The notes beneath the pieces were generated by a model. That model searched no databases. It had not been told where the DNA came from and saw only the letters and a program-made list of their open reading frames with translations. Positions 51,974 to 59,725 of a stretch of DNA of 64,000 bases are shown here, in pieces (within the stretch, counting starts at the first letter, position 1; every line of letters begins with the position of its first letter). This stretch comes from Fibrobacter sp. (lineage in GTDB: Bacteria > Fibrobacterota > Fibrobacteria > Fibrobacterales > Fibrobacteraceae). Both the position numbers and the translations under genes were made by a program. The DNA is taken from positions 372,001-436,000 of the forward strand of contig JAFPWY010000009.1 in assembly GCA_017412605.1 (NCBI GenBank), given 5' to 3'.

Positions 51974-53134
51974 CTCCTCGTCCGTCAGGTAACACGCCGG
52001 GTCCTGTTCCCAGAAGTCGCCGGTCACGGCCTCGGCACGGGTGCGGAAGTTGCCGTTGCAAAGGTTCAGGTAGGCGCACTTGGGGCAGCGGCCCTTTAGG
52101 ATGGGTTTGCGGTTCTTGAGGCCAGTCATAATCGGGTTGCTCTCGTCGCTCCAAATTTCGCCGAAACTGCGCTCGCGAACGTTGCCGAGCGTGATGTATT
52201 GCGTGAACTGGTCGGGGTGAACGTTTCCGATGCTGTCGATGTTGCCGAACGCCATGCCGCTGCGGTTTCCGCCGTTACGCTGGATGAGTTCCAGCACCTT
52301 AGCCGCACGGGCAGGGTCTTCGCGCTTCATGCGCAGGTACAGATAAACAGCATCGGCGTGGTTGTCCACCGTCAGGATTTCCTTGTCGATGCCACGCTTC
52401 TTGAAATCAAGCGTACGGTCGATAATCAAGTCCATCGCCTTGCGGCTTTCTTCGTGGTTCAAGTCGTTTTCGACCATTGCGGAACCGCGCCCGCTATACA
52501 CCAAATGGTAGAAGCACACGCGATCGATGTTCTCGCTTTCAAGCAAGTCGAAAATCGCATTCAGGTCCTGCGCGTTGTAGCGTGTAATCGTAAAGCGAAG
52601 CCCCACCTTCTGGCCCGTCGCCACGCAGTTGCGGATGCCGCGAAGCGCAAGCCTATAGGCGCCTTCCTTGCCGCGGAACTTGTCGTGCGTTGCCTCGCAG
52701 CCATCGAGGCTGATGCCCACGTAACCCACGCCCATGTCCTTGAGCTTTTGGGCTACATCAGGCGTAATGCAGGTACCGTTCGTGCTGATGGTCGGGCGGA
52801 TCCCCTTGCTTGCCGCATAGTTCGCAAGTTCAAAAAAGTCAGGGCGAAGCAAAGGCTCGCCACCGCTAAAGAGGATTACCGGCACCTTGAAATCGGCAAG
52901 CTGATCAATCAGCGCAATACCTTCTTCGTGGGTCAATTCGTTCTGGTACTTGATAGCCTCGGAACGGGCGTAGCAATGCACGCAGCTCAAATTGCAGGTC
53001 TTGGTGCAGTTCCACACCACTACGGGGCCACGGCCCGGCGCTACGCCATTCTTCGATTCGTGAGCACGCGGTTCGTAACGCAGCTGGTCGCCGTAGTTCG
53101 GGGTATCCATCAAAAGCTTGGTAATGCTGATCAT
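51962..53134 (-). CDS. Radical SAM protein, AhbD/NirJ type (haem synthesis)
   Basis: 390 residues. The radical SAM cluster motif CNLSCVHC (C47, C51, C54) lies in VVVWNCTKTCNLSCVHCYAR, with SGGEPLLRP and ISTNGTCI following. A second, C-terminal cysteine group (GRCPKCAYLNLCNGNF, DPACY) binds an auxiliary 4Fe-4S cluster. The AhbD/NirJ group performs the last decarboxylations of Fe-coproporphyrin to haem b, or related d1 steps. Its position next to AhbA/B, with hemA and hemC nearby, supports the siroheme route. TAGATT lies 7 nt before the ATG. AhbC versus AhbD cannot be settled by eye. Confidence 0.85.
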   Translation of the reverse strand: MISITKLLMDTPNYGDQLRYEPRAHESKNGVAPGRGPVVVWNCTKTCNLSCVHCYARSEAIKYQNELTHEEGIALIDQLADFKVPVILFSGGEPLLRPDFFELANYAASKGIRPTISTNGTCITPDVAQKLKDMGVGYVGISLDGCEATHDKFRGKEGAYRLALRGIRNCVATGQKVGLRFTITRYNAQDLNAIFDLLESENIDRVCFYHLVYSGRGSAMVENDLNHEESRKAMDLIIDRTLDFKKRGIDKEILTVDNHADAVYLYLRMKREDPARAAKVLELIQRNGGNRSGMAFGNIDSIGNVHPDQFTQYITLGNVRERSFGEIWSDESNPIMTGLKNRKPILKGRCPKCAYLNLCNGNFRTRAEAVTGDFWEQDPACYLTDEEING

Positions 53135-53160
53135 GGATACAAATCTAGAAATTTCACACA

Positions 53161-53187
53161 GAAAAGAGGGCGCAAAAGCGCCCCCTT
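53161..53187 (-). terminator. Terminator after the FISUMP gene
   Basis: On the minus strand AGGGGGCGC pairs with GCGCCCTCT around TTTT, followed by TTTTC. Confidence 0.9.
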
Positions 53188-53208
53188 TACGGAGAGGTGT
53201 AAATGGTA

Positions 53209-55338
53209 TTATTCTACAATCCTGTTCTTCAAGCAGCGGACATAGCGCAAATCGCCACCAGGGCTGGAATTAGACGGTTTGAACCCTACAGAATCGCCTT
53301 TTATCTGGAAGAAAACGGTACCATAATGAATATCATTCTTGTTCTCGGGCTTTACCCAGAACGAGCTTTCTTCACCGGACGGCTGTACTGTACGGCCAGA
53401 ACCAGAACGGATTTCCCAACCTGCCGGAAGCGCATTGAAGCCAAAGCGATCCGTACCGGCATCTGCATCTTGCGCCCATCCCGACTTTGATTTCAAGGAA
53501 GTGGCAACATTCTCATCGCCATTGAACAAATCCACGAACCGAATCAGTTCTTCAAACTCGGACTTACTCGGAAGATGGTAACCGACCGGGCAGACTCCCT
53601 GATGTTCTTCTTGCAGCACACACCGGGAAGCAGTCGCTCCACCACAAGCACCTGGCGGAGGATTTTGGTATTCCTCGCTATTAATGTCGATATAACGGCC
53701 ATCAAGAGCTTCATATATGCTCATTTCGGCGCCATAGATTGAGCAATTCACAACCTCTTCCATAAAGCAGAAATTGTCCATCTCAAAATGGTACTTCACA
53801 TTTTGCGCCATCCACACCTGGTTTCCGATACCGATTACGTAAAATTTAGTCGAGTCTCGCCAATCTATCAGAGTATCCCTTTCGGTTTGTACAGCATCGA
53901 ATTCCCACAAGCCTTTCTTACAAACAAACGAAGAATGTTCAAATTTATATTTTGAACCACTGAGGCTATCTGTGCAGCCTGTTTTCAAATAGACTTCACG
54001 TTCATTGGCAAAGCGGAATCCACCCCTTTCAAAAACGTACAGGGTATCCGTATTGAGCTGTCCCGCAACCACATCGCCCTCGTTATATCCACGTCCAAGG
54101 CCTGCCGTATCTTTCTCGATCTGGTCGGCAACACGCCAGACTTTACCAACAGCAGCAGAATCCACACAGATGTAGCGGGCATCTTTATTTTTCACGGGAA
54201 CACCTTCAGGCATTGCCTTCACCGTTCCCACGGGAACATCCTTGCCACACTCGCCAAAATCCAGGTACACATTCCAGAACTTGCGCACATACTTTTCAAA
54301 GTCGGGCACATTTCCGCCGGTACTCCAGGAACGAACATTTTTCCTGATGGTCGGCAAGGTTCCGTTCAAATCGAGATCCATCGTCCATACGGCAATGGAA
54401 TCCAGCGTTTTCTTGTCATCCCAGCTTCCATCCTCGGCCAAATCCTCGCTCAAAGCGGTAAGACGCTCCATAACCTCACTCGCGGAATTATTCATCGGAA
54501 GCATTACCGAGACGGCAAGCAAGGCGGCATCGGCATCGTCCTCACCAAAGATATCCAAATCCTCCGAATAGCCAAACTTGCCAGCATCAATATGGAACAT
54601 CGCGAAGATTTCCTTTTCTGCCTGTTTCTTGGCTTCGGAAAGGTCCATCCTGGAATCATGTTCAAGGAGGTAGGCCACGCGGTCGTATTCCAGATGCGTA
54701 ATCAGGTTCACGTTCACACTTGCATGGCCGTCACCTAACTTCGAAAGTGCACGGAGCGTAATGGGCGAACTGGACTTTTTACCATTCACTTCCTGGCGGT
54801 ATGCACCCGTAGCCGTCAAATGCACATACGAGGAAGCAAGGGACACGTTCTTTATTTTGAACGAACCATTATCCGACGAAACCGTGCCATTGAAGGAACG
54901 TCCTGTCTGCCGCAGCGAATTCGTTCCGTCCAGTTCAAAGACCGTCACGCTGGAGCCCTTCGCTAAAGGTCCTTTTTGCGATACGCCGGTAATCGAGCCC
55001 TTGTTAAGGGCAAAGGTCGTATCCTTGGACGGAACGGTATCACGAATGACAACCGTATCCTTCTTATTTATGGTGTCCTTGACCACGACCGTATCTTTTA
55101 TCTTGACCTTTACCGTGTCCTTTATCTTAACCTTTACGGTGTCCCGGACCTTGACTTTCACCGTGTCCCTAATCTTGACCTTTATCGAGTCATGGACAAA
55201 TATGGTGTCCTGGTCCGCGACAATACCCATATCCTCGACGGCGCCGCCGGCCACATCCCCCGAATCCTCGGAGCACGCCCAAAATAAAGCCCCCGCGCAT
55301 GCGGCAACCACAAGAAAATGGCTACGCATCTTTTTCAT
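53209..55338 (-). CDS. FISUMP-domain lipoprotein with octapeptide strand repeats
   Basis: 709 residues. Lipobox FWAC at about Cys22. Residues about 43-101 are a tandem eight-residue repeat (IKVKIRDTV KVKVRDTV KVKIKDTV ...). After a carboxypeptidase-regulatory-like region (ITGVSQKGPLAKGSSVTVFE) comes an all-alpha block containing FGYSEDLDIFGEDD that is shared with the partial gene at 62234. The C-terminal FISUMP domain starts about 520: GNQVWMAQNVKYHFE, GVCPVGYHLPSKSEFEELI, RFGFNALPAGW, LRYVRCLKN. GGGGG precedes the ATG, and the coding region overlaps the TIGR02147 gene by 17 nt, so it is coupled to that regulator. Ligand unknown. Confidence 0.88.
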   Translation of the reverse strand: MKKMRSHFLVVAACAGALFWACSEDSGDVAGGAVEDMGIVADQDTIFVHDSIKVKIRDTVKVKVRDTVKVKIKDTVKVKIKDTVVVKDTINKKDTVVIRDTVPSKDTTFALNKGSITGVSQKGPLAKGSSVTVFELDGTNSLRQTGRSFNGTVSSDNGSFKIKNVSLASSYVHLTATGAYRQEVNGKKSSSPITLRALSKLGDGHASVNVNLITHLEYDRVAYLLEHDSRMDLSEAKKQAEKEIFAMFHIDAGKFGYSEDLDIFGEDDADAALLAVSVMLPMNNSASEVMERLTALSEDLAEDGSWDDKKTLDSIAVWTMDLDLNGTLPTIRKNVRSWSTGGNVPDFEKYVRKFWNVYLDFGECGKDVPVGTVKAMPEGVPVKNKDARYICVDSAAVGKVWRVADQIEKDTAGLGRGYNEGDVVAGQLNTDTLYVFERGGFRFANEREVYLKTGCTDSLSGSKYKFEHSSFVCKKGLWEFDAVQTERDTLIDWRDSTKFYVIGIGNQVWMAQNVKYHFEMDNFCFMEEVVNCSIYGAEMSIYEALDGRYIDINSEEYQNPPPGACGGATASRCVLQEEHQGVCPVGYHLPSKSEFEELIRFVDLFNGDENVATSLKSKSGWAQDADAGTDRFGFNALPAGWEIRSGSGRTVQPSGEESSFWVKPENKNDIHYGTVFFQIKGDSVGFKPSNSSPGGDLRYVRCLKNRIVE

Positions 55339-56167
55339 TTTTCCCCCTATTAATTTTTTCCGATAACGGAAAGAATTGCAAATTTAGCCTAAAAACCCGA
55401 TCTGTTTCGGCATCTTCCGTCGCAATAGCCATAATACGGCGGCGAAATTCGACAAGTTCCTGTTCAATGCGTTCACGAGAACGTTCCGTAAGACCCAAGG
55501 TAAGACCGCTCATATTGCGTTCCTCTCTGGGCATGTTCTTGATGGCATCAACGGCCAGTTCCCCCATCTGCACCTGCAAATCCTGCGCAGCCAAGGCCTT
55601 GACATCGAAGGAGTCCATGAAAAGGGCACGCTGCGTCTGGCGGTATGCACCATCGGCCCCCTTTTCAAGCAAACCGGACTTGATGAGGAAGTTCAGTATT
55701 TCCGTCACCTCGGCAGCCGTTATCGCAGGCTTGCACGTCTTCGCCATTTCAAGAGGCTTGGCCCCCGGCATTGCCGGAGCAATTTCGCGGAGAACGATAT
55801 TCTTCCATGAGCTGAAAAACTTAAAGTCGTCCTTGCCGACAATCTTTACCCTGTGGCTATCGGCAAGAGCGCAAATTTTTGCGAAAGCCTCCCTTTTGGC
55901 ATCATCATTTTTCGCATGCGCATACTCGACCAGCAAGCTAAAGTAATCCTGTTCGAATCCCTCCAGCCCCATAGCAAGCGCAGTCTGCACAGCGCCCGCA
56001 GCGCTCAGGTTCTTTTTCCCCTCACCGACATACTTGAGATATACTGCCGAAGTAAATCCGGCCTTCGCGGCAAAGTCACGCCAGGTGAACGAGGATACGC
56101 GCTTGCGGTCCTCGTAGTAATCCAGGATGGCTTTTCGGTAGTCCGTATATTCAATTATCGGTCTCAT
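55322..56167 (-). CDS. TIGR02147-family HTH-containing protein
   Basis: 281 residues. N-terminus PIIEYTDYRKAILDYYED; a helix-turn-helix-like segment FTWRDFAAKAGFTSAVYLKY at about 37-60; then helical repeats and NMSGLTLGLTERSRERIEQE, ending in FRLNLQFFPLSEK. The family is expanded in Fibrobacter and Bdellovibrio and is probably a DNA-binding regulator. Its last 17 nt overlap the start of the FISUMP lipoprotein gene, so the two are coupled. The ATG at 56167 is preferred over 56203 because TATATT lies 7 nt upstream and the N-terminus matches the paralogue. It may regulate its partner; no target is visible. Confidence 0.82.
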   Translation of the reverse strand: MRPIIEYTDYRKAILDYYEDRKRVSSFTWRDFAAKAGFTSAVYLKYVGEGKKNLSAAGAVQTALAMGLEGFEQDYFSLLVEYAHAKNDDAKREAFAKICALADSHRVKIVGKDDFKFFSSWKNIVLREIAPAMPGAKPLEMAKTCKPAITAAEVTEILNFLIKSGLLEKGADGAYRQTQRALFMDSFDVKALAAQDLQVQMGELAVDAIKNMPREERNMSGLTLGLTERSRERIEQELVEFRRRIMAIATEDAETDRVFRLNLQFFPLSEKINRGKNEKDA

Positions 56168-56528
56168 GTTCGTAAATATACCCACATTTCCCAAATACGT
56201 CAATAGATTCAGAATACAATTTTCGCCAATTTATCAAGAAAACGCATAATATTGGCCTAAATCACAAAAAATTCAGCAAAAATGCAGAACACACCCTTTT
56301 TTATAGAAATTCACCTTCCCCTTTGCATACGAACTACAGAAAAGGCTCTGCCCGTACGGACAGAGCCTTTACCATTACAAGGAGCACAATCTTATTGGAT
56401 TTTAACTGCTCTTTCAATATAAGCTAAAAAAAGGCTCGTAGAAACAGCTCCGATGCAATTAAATGCAAATACACTTTTTGGGTGTTTCAAATCACAAGAT
56501 ATTGAAAAAGGTTATCTATATTTTAGGC
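56168..56528. other. 361-bp divergent gap with an orphan hairpin
   Basis: AT-rich on both flanks. A strong 10-bp hairpin (AAAGGCTCTG/CAGAGCCTTT) lies at 56341-56370 although no gene ends nearby. The rest has no convincing ORF; a short minus-strand peptide ending at about 56400 (ERAVKIQ, stop) is not supported. Promoters for the two flanking genes are at both ends. Confidence 0.5.
56341..56370. terminator. Orphan hairpin, terminator-like
   Basis: A 10-bp perfect stem with a 10-nt loop; TTTTC follows on the minus strand and TTTACC on the plus. It terminates no known gene. Confidence 0.55.
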
Positions 56529-57524
56529 ATGTTCAAGATAGTCAGGGCATTCTGCCACATTCTTTCTTCTTACGCTTCCCCCTTCGTCATCGCAAGCGCA
56601 ATCGTTGCCTTCTTCCTCCCCGTCGCATTCGGCTGGGTCCACGGCAATGTATCCTCAGTTATCCTCGGCATCATCATGCTGAGCATGGGCCTCACGCTTT
56701 CGGTCGACGATTTCCGCATCCTGTTCAAGCGTCCGCTCGACATCCTGCTCGGCGCAGTGGCGCAATACACCATCATGCCGATCGTCGCATTCACGCTCAC
56801 CAAGGTCTTCGGGCTCGACCCCTACCTCGCAGTGGGCATCATCCTGGTCGGCTGCTGCCCGGGCGGCGTTTCGAGCAACATCATGAGTTTCCTCGCCAAA
56901 GGGGATGTCGCCTACTCCGTAGGCATGACGACGGTTTCCACCCTGCTCGCCCCCATCATGACTCCGCTTCTGGTGCTGTGGCTTGCCGATACGAGCATCA
57001 ACGTGAATGCGCTCGGAATGTTCCTGAACATCCTGTACGTCACCATTCTCCCGGTGACCATCGGCTTCCTGCTCAACTACTTCTTGGGAAAGCGCCCCGT
57101 GTTCAAGGAAATCCAGGCGAACATGCCCGCGGTGAGCGTCATCGGCCTCATGTTGATCGTGGGTGGCGTCGTCGTGACGGTGCGCCCGCAACTTTTGACA
57201 AACGGACTCGGGCTCATCTTCCTCGTGCTCGCAGTCGTGTTCTGCCATAATGCACTCGGATACATTCTAGGCTACAGCGTAGGCAGGGCGTTCAAGTTCA
57301 ACACCGCCAAAAAACGAACCATCGCTATCGAGGTGGGTGTGCAGAATGCGGGAATGGCAACGGTACTTGCGGCCGGCTTCTTCGCGAATCCCGAAAATGT
57401 CGCCCAGCACCCGGAAGCAGTCCTTTGCGTGGTGCCGTGCGCACTCAGCTGCGCCTACCATTCCATCAGCGGGACAGTTTTGGCCAACTTCTTCGGCTGG
57501 CGCGACAAGGTCAACGCAGGTTGA
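56529..57524 (+). CDS. Bile acid:sodium symporter (BASS) family transporter
   Basis: 331 residues with about nine or ten membrane helices. BASS signatures: LSMGLTLSVDDFRILFKRP, VGCCPGGVSSNIMSFLAKGD (the crossover helix with Gly-Gly) and IEVGVQNAGMATVLA. These proteins carry organic anions (bile acids, pantothenate, pyruvate or similar) with Na+; substrate unknown. The frame is open to 56463, but the ATG at 56529 has TATATT 6 nt upstream and gives the normal N-terminus. Its 3' end overlaps the convergent lipoprotein gene by 14 nt. Confidence 0.9.
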   Translation: MFKIVRAFCHILSSYASPFVIASAIVAFFLPVAFGWVHGNVSSVILGIIMLSMGLTLSVDDFRILFKRPLDILLGAVAQYTIMPIVAFTLTKVFGLDPYLAVGIILVGCCPGGVSSNIMSFLAKGDVAYSVGMTTVSTLLAPIMTPLLVLWLADTSINVNALGMFLNILYVTILPVTIGFLLNYFLGKRPVFKEIQANMPAVSVIGLMLIVGGVVVTVRPQLLTNGLGLIFLVLAVVFCHNALGYILGYSVGRAFKFNTAKKRTIAIEVGVQNAGMATVLAAGFFANPENVAQHPEAVLCVVPCALSCAYHSISGTVLANFFGWRDKVNAG

Positions 57525-58713
57525 CCCCTTCAAAGACAATCTTGTCTATTTCCAGGTGCGTACCGCTCGTGATGAATATGCTGAAGAGGCCGATCTCCTT
57601 CGAGACTTCATCCCACGACACCTGATAACTTGACTCGTCCAGGAGTTCGTTGCCGGGACGCAACACGACATCGGTCCAGCCGTCGGATGCCTTTGCAAGC
57701 CAGAGGGCTTTCCTGAAATTGTTGTCGCCCACATCGAGGTAATGCTCCAGCGCGACCCTGAATTCGCAGTCGCCGCGCACAGTGAGGCGGATGGCCGTCA
57801 GGCCGCTCAAGTCATAGTAGCTTGTATCGAGGCCCAGGCGAGTCCCCATCAGCACATATCCCGTATCGCCTAAAGCAAAATCCGTCGCAAGGAACTTGCC
57901 ATGGGAGGAATCATCCTTGAGCGCAGCAGCAAAACCCGACGAATCCGGCTTGGTCCAAGAAGCCCCCTTGGAAGCGGAGAAATACCAGCCATAGTTCGGA
58001 TAAGTTTTTGCAATGTTGTTCAGGCTGTCGCCATCATCAAAATCCTCGAACACCAATTCGCGGGTCAGTCCGGGAAGGGGCACGAGCGTATCGACGGAAG
58101 TTCCGGCATCGAGCGAGACTTCAGCAACGGGCTGATCATCTGCGACAACGGTATATAAACCAGCTGGGACATGCGAAAAGACAAACGCGCTTCCTTCATT
58201 TTGGGCCCAATAGGGAGTCGCATCAAGCATCAATGTTGTGCCCAAGATTGTAGAGTCAGTGGAAGACGCCCCGGTGTGCACCGTAAGCGACACGGACGGC
58301 AAGAGTTCAATTTCATCTGCCATGGAATCAGCCGCATCGAGTTTCGTCCAGACCATGAGCGAAGAGTCTTTGCCGGCAATTCCCTCGACATAGCACCCTG
58401 CATTTTGGCACTGGTCCGGCAAAATCTCGAACTGCACCATTCCAGAATCATCCGCTGTTGCGGTTTCCAGCGCAGAGACATGGGACGGGAGAAACACCGT
58501 TATGTCTTCGGACGGACTGTCCGCAGGAACGGCTCCAGAACGTTTGAACAAGGTAACGCGCGCCTGCGGAACCGGTTTGCTCGCAGCATCCACCACCATA
58601 ACGGCGATCCCGTTCGTCGTCTCGCTCGTCGCTCCGGCAGTATCCGGATCGGAACTGGAGCAAGCCCACAAACAAGAAAACAAGGAAACTGCCGAAATTA
58701 AACGTTTCATCAT
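57511..58713 (-). CDS. Lipoprotein coupled to a TIGR02147 regulator
   Basis: 400 residues. Lipobox CLWAC. The mature part begins with a carboxypeptidase-regulatory-like Ig domain (VMVVDAASKPVPQARVTLFK, GMVQFEILPD), a second similar domain (VSLTVHTGASST, GLYTVVADDQPV) and a C-terminal jelly-roll (ELVFEDFDDGDSLNNIAKTY, YDLSGLTAIRLTVRGDCEFRV, LEIDKIVFEG) like a carbohydrate-binding CBM11/30-type fold. The ATG at 58713 overlaps the regulator stop codon (ATGATGA). It may bind polysaccharide at the surface. Its 3' end overlaps the convergent BASS gene. Confidence 0.82.
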   Translation of the reverse strand: MMKRLISAVSLFSCLWACSSSDPDTAGATSETTNGIAVMVVDAASKPVPQARVTLFKRSGAVPADSPSEDITVFLPSHVSALETATADDSGMVQFEILPDQCQNAGCYVEGIAGKDSSLMVWTKLDAADSMADEIELLPSVSLTVHTGASSTDSTILGTTLMLDATPYWAQNEGSAFVFSHVPAGLYTVVADDQPVAEVSLDAGTSVDTLVPLPGLTRELVFEDFDDGDSLNNIAKTYPNYGWYFSASKGASWTKPDSSGFAAALKDDSSHGKFLATDFALGDTGYVLMGTRLGLDTSYYDLSGLTAIRLTVRGDCEFRVALEHYLDVGDNNFRKALWLAKASDGWTDVVLRPGNELLDESSYQVSWDEVSKEIGLFSIFITSGTHLEIDKIVFEGVNLR

Positions 58714-59555
58714 TTTACCTTTTTCATCATCGGGAACAACTGGAAATTTAGCTGATAAACGCTGTCGCAAATCTTGGACGGCATCGCATTCACCACATTT
58801 ACAATGGATTTTCGCGTTTCAGCGAGAATTTCGCGTATTTTTTCGATTTGGGAGGAATCCAGAGCCATCGTAAGCGTGCTGATATCGCGTTCTTCCCTGG
58901 GTGTTTCAGCAATCGAGCGGCGGGCCAAGTCGGCAATATTCTGCTGGTACTCGCTAATAGAAGCGCTAAACCAGCGTTCCTTAGTCTTAATATGCGCCTC
59001 GGTCGGCACAATACGGCCATCCTTCCGCTTTTGAGCAAGCCCGAGTTGCAGCAAGGCGTCCACAGCGCCCTGCACCTGGGTTGCAGTCAGTTTCGGGACA
59101 CAGGAATCCCCAAGAGCGGCAGCATTCTGCGGCCCGCGATAATCAAAGACATCCAGCGCAGAGCGGATCATCGGGTAGAACCACTGCTGGAAATAGCGAT
59201 AGCGCGCCTCGTCCAGTTCGCGGCAAGCCAGCGGGCGCATTTTCTGTAGCGTTTCAAAATGCCGGCGGACTTGTTCGTCGTTTTTGGCTTTGCCATAGGC
59301 GACCATCTCGCGGAAATATTCCGCCTTGCCTTCCTTGAACCGGAAGAACTGCACAAACGACTCGATGCATTTGGGGGAAACGTGGCGTTTGCCCTGCAAA
59401 ATCTTGAGAAGCAGGCTTGCGTCCATGTCGACCGCCGTGGCGAACACACGATAACTGAACGTCGGGTCCAACGACTTTTCAACCTCGTAAAACTCCCGCA
59501 AGAACTTGCGGTAGTCCGAATAGTCGAAAATGTTGATTTTGTTCCTTGCAAACAT
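58710..59555 (-). CDS. TIGR02147-family HTH-containing protein, second copy
   Basis: 281 residues, the same length as its paralogue at 55322. It shares IFDYSDYRKFLREFYE at the N-terminus, the HTH-like FSYRVFATAVDMDASLLLKI at about 33-55, the central KAKNDEQVRRHFETLQKM, ISTLTMALDSSQIEKIREIL, and the ending YQLNFQLFPMMKK. It is probably a DNA-binding regulator of the coupled lipoprotein. TATTTT lies farther upstream than in its paralogue. It is divergent from the GH26 gene (170-nt gap), which may be another target. Confidence 0.82.
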   Translation of the reverse strand: MFARNKINIFDYSDYRKFLREFYEVEKSLDPTFSYRVFATAVDMDASLLLKILQGKRHVSPKCIESFVQFFRFKEGKAEYFREMVAYGKAKNDEQVRRHFETLQKMRPLACRELDEARYRYFQQWFYPMIRSALDVFDYRGPQNAAALGDSCVPKLTATQVQGAVDALLQLGLAQKRKDGRIVPTEAHIKTKERWFSASISEYQQNIADLARRSIAETPREERDISTLTMALDSSQIEKIREILAETRKSIVNVVNAMPSKICDSVYQLNFQLFPMMKKVK

Positions 59556-59725
59556 AGGAGACCTACCATTGCCAAAAATACATTATTCAATATCAATATC
59601 CATTCTTTTTCGGGAAACATCCATTTTTTTTACGGGAGCGTAGACATTTTTGTCCACACCCTTTGATTTCCATCACAGCGTTTTATAAAGAAAAAACATA
59701 TTTTATGGACATATAAGGAGTGTAT

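Noticed and set aside
59168-59620. Alternative frame starting upstream of the second TIGR02147 gene
   Set aside because: It overlaps the conserved frame out of phase and has no domain.
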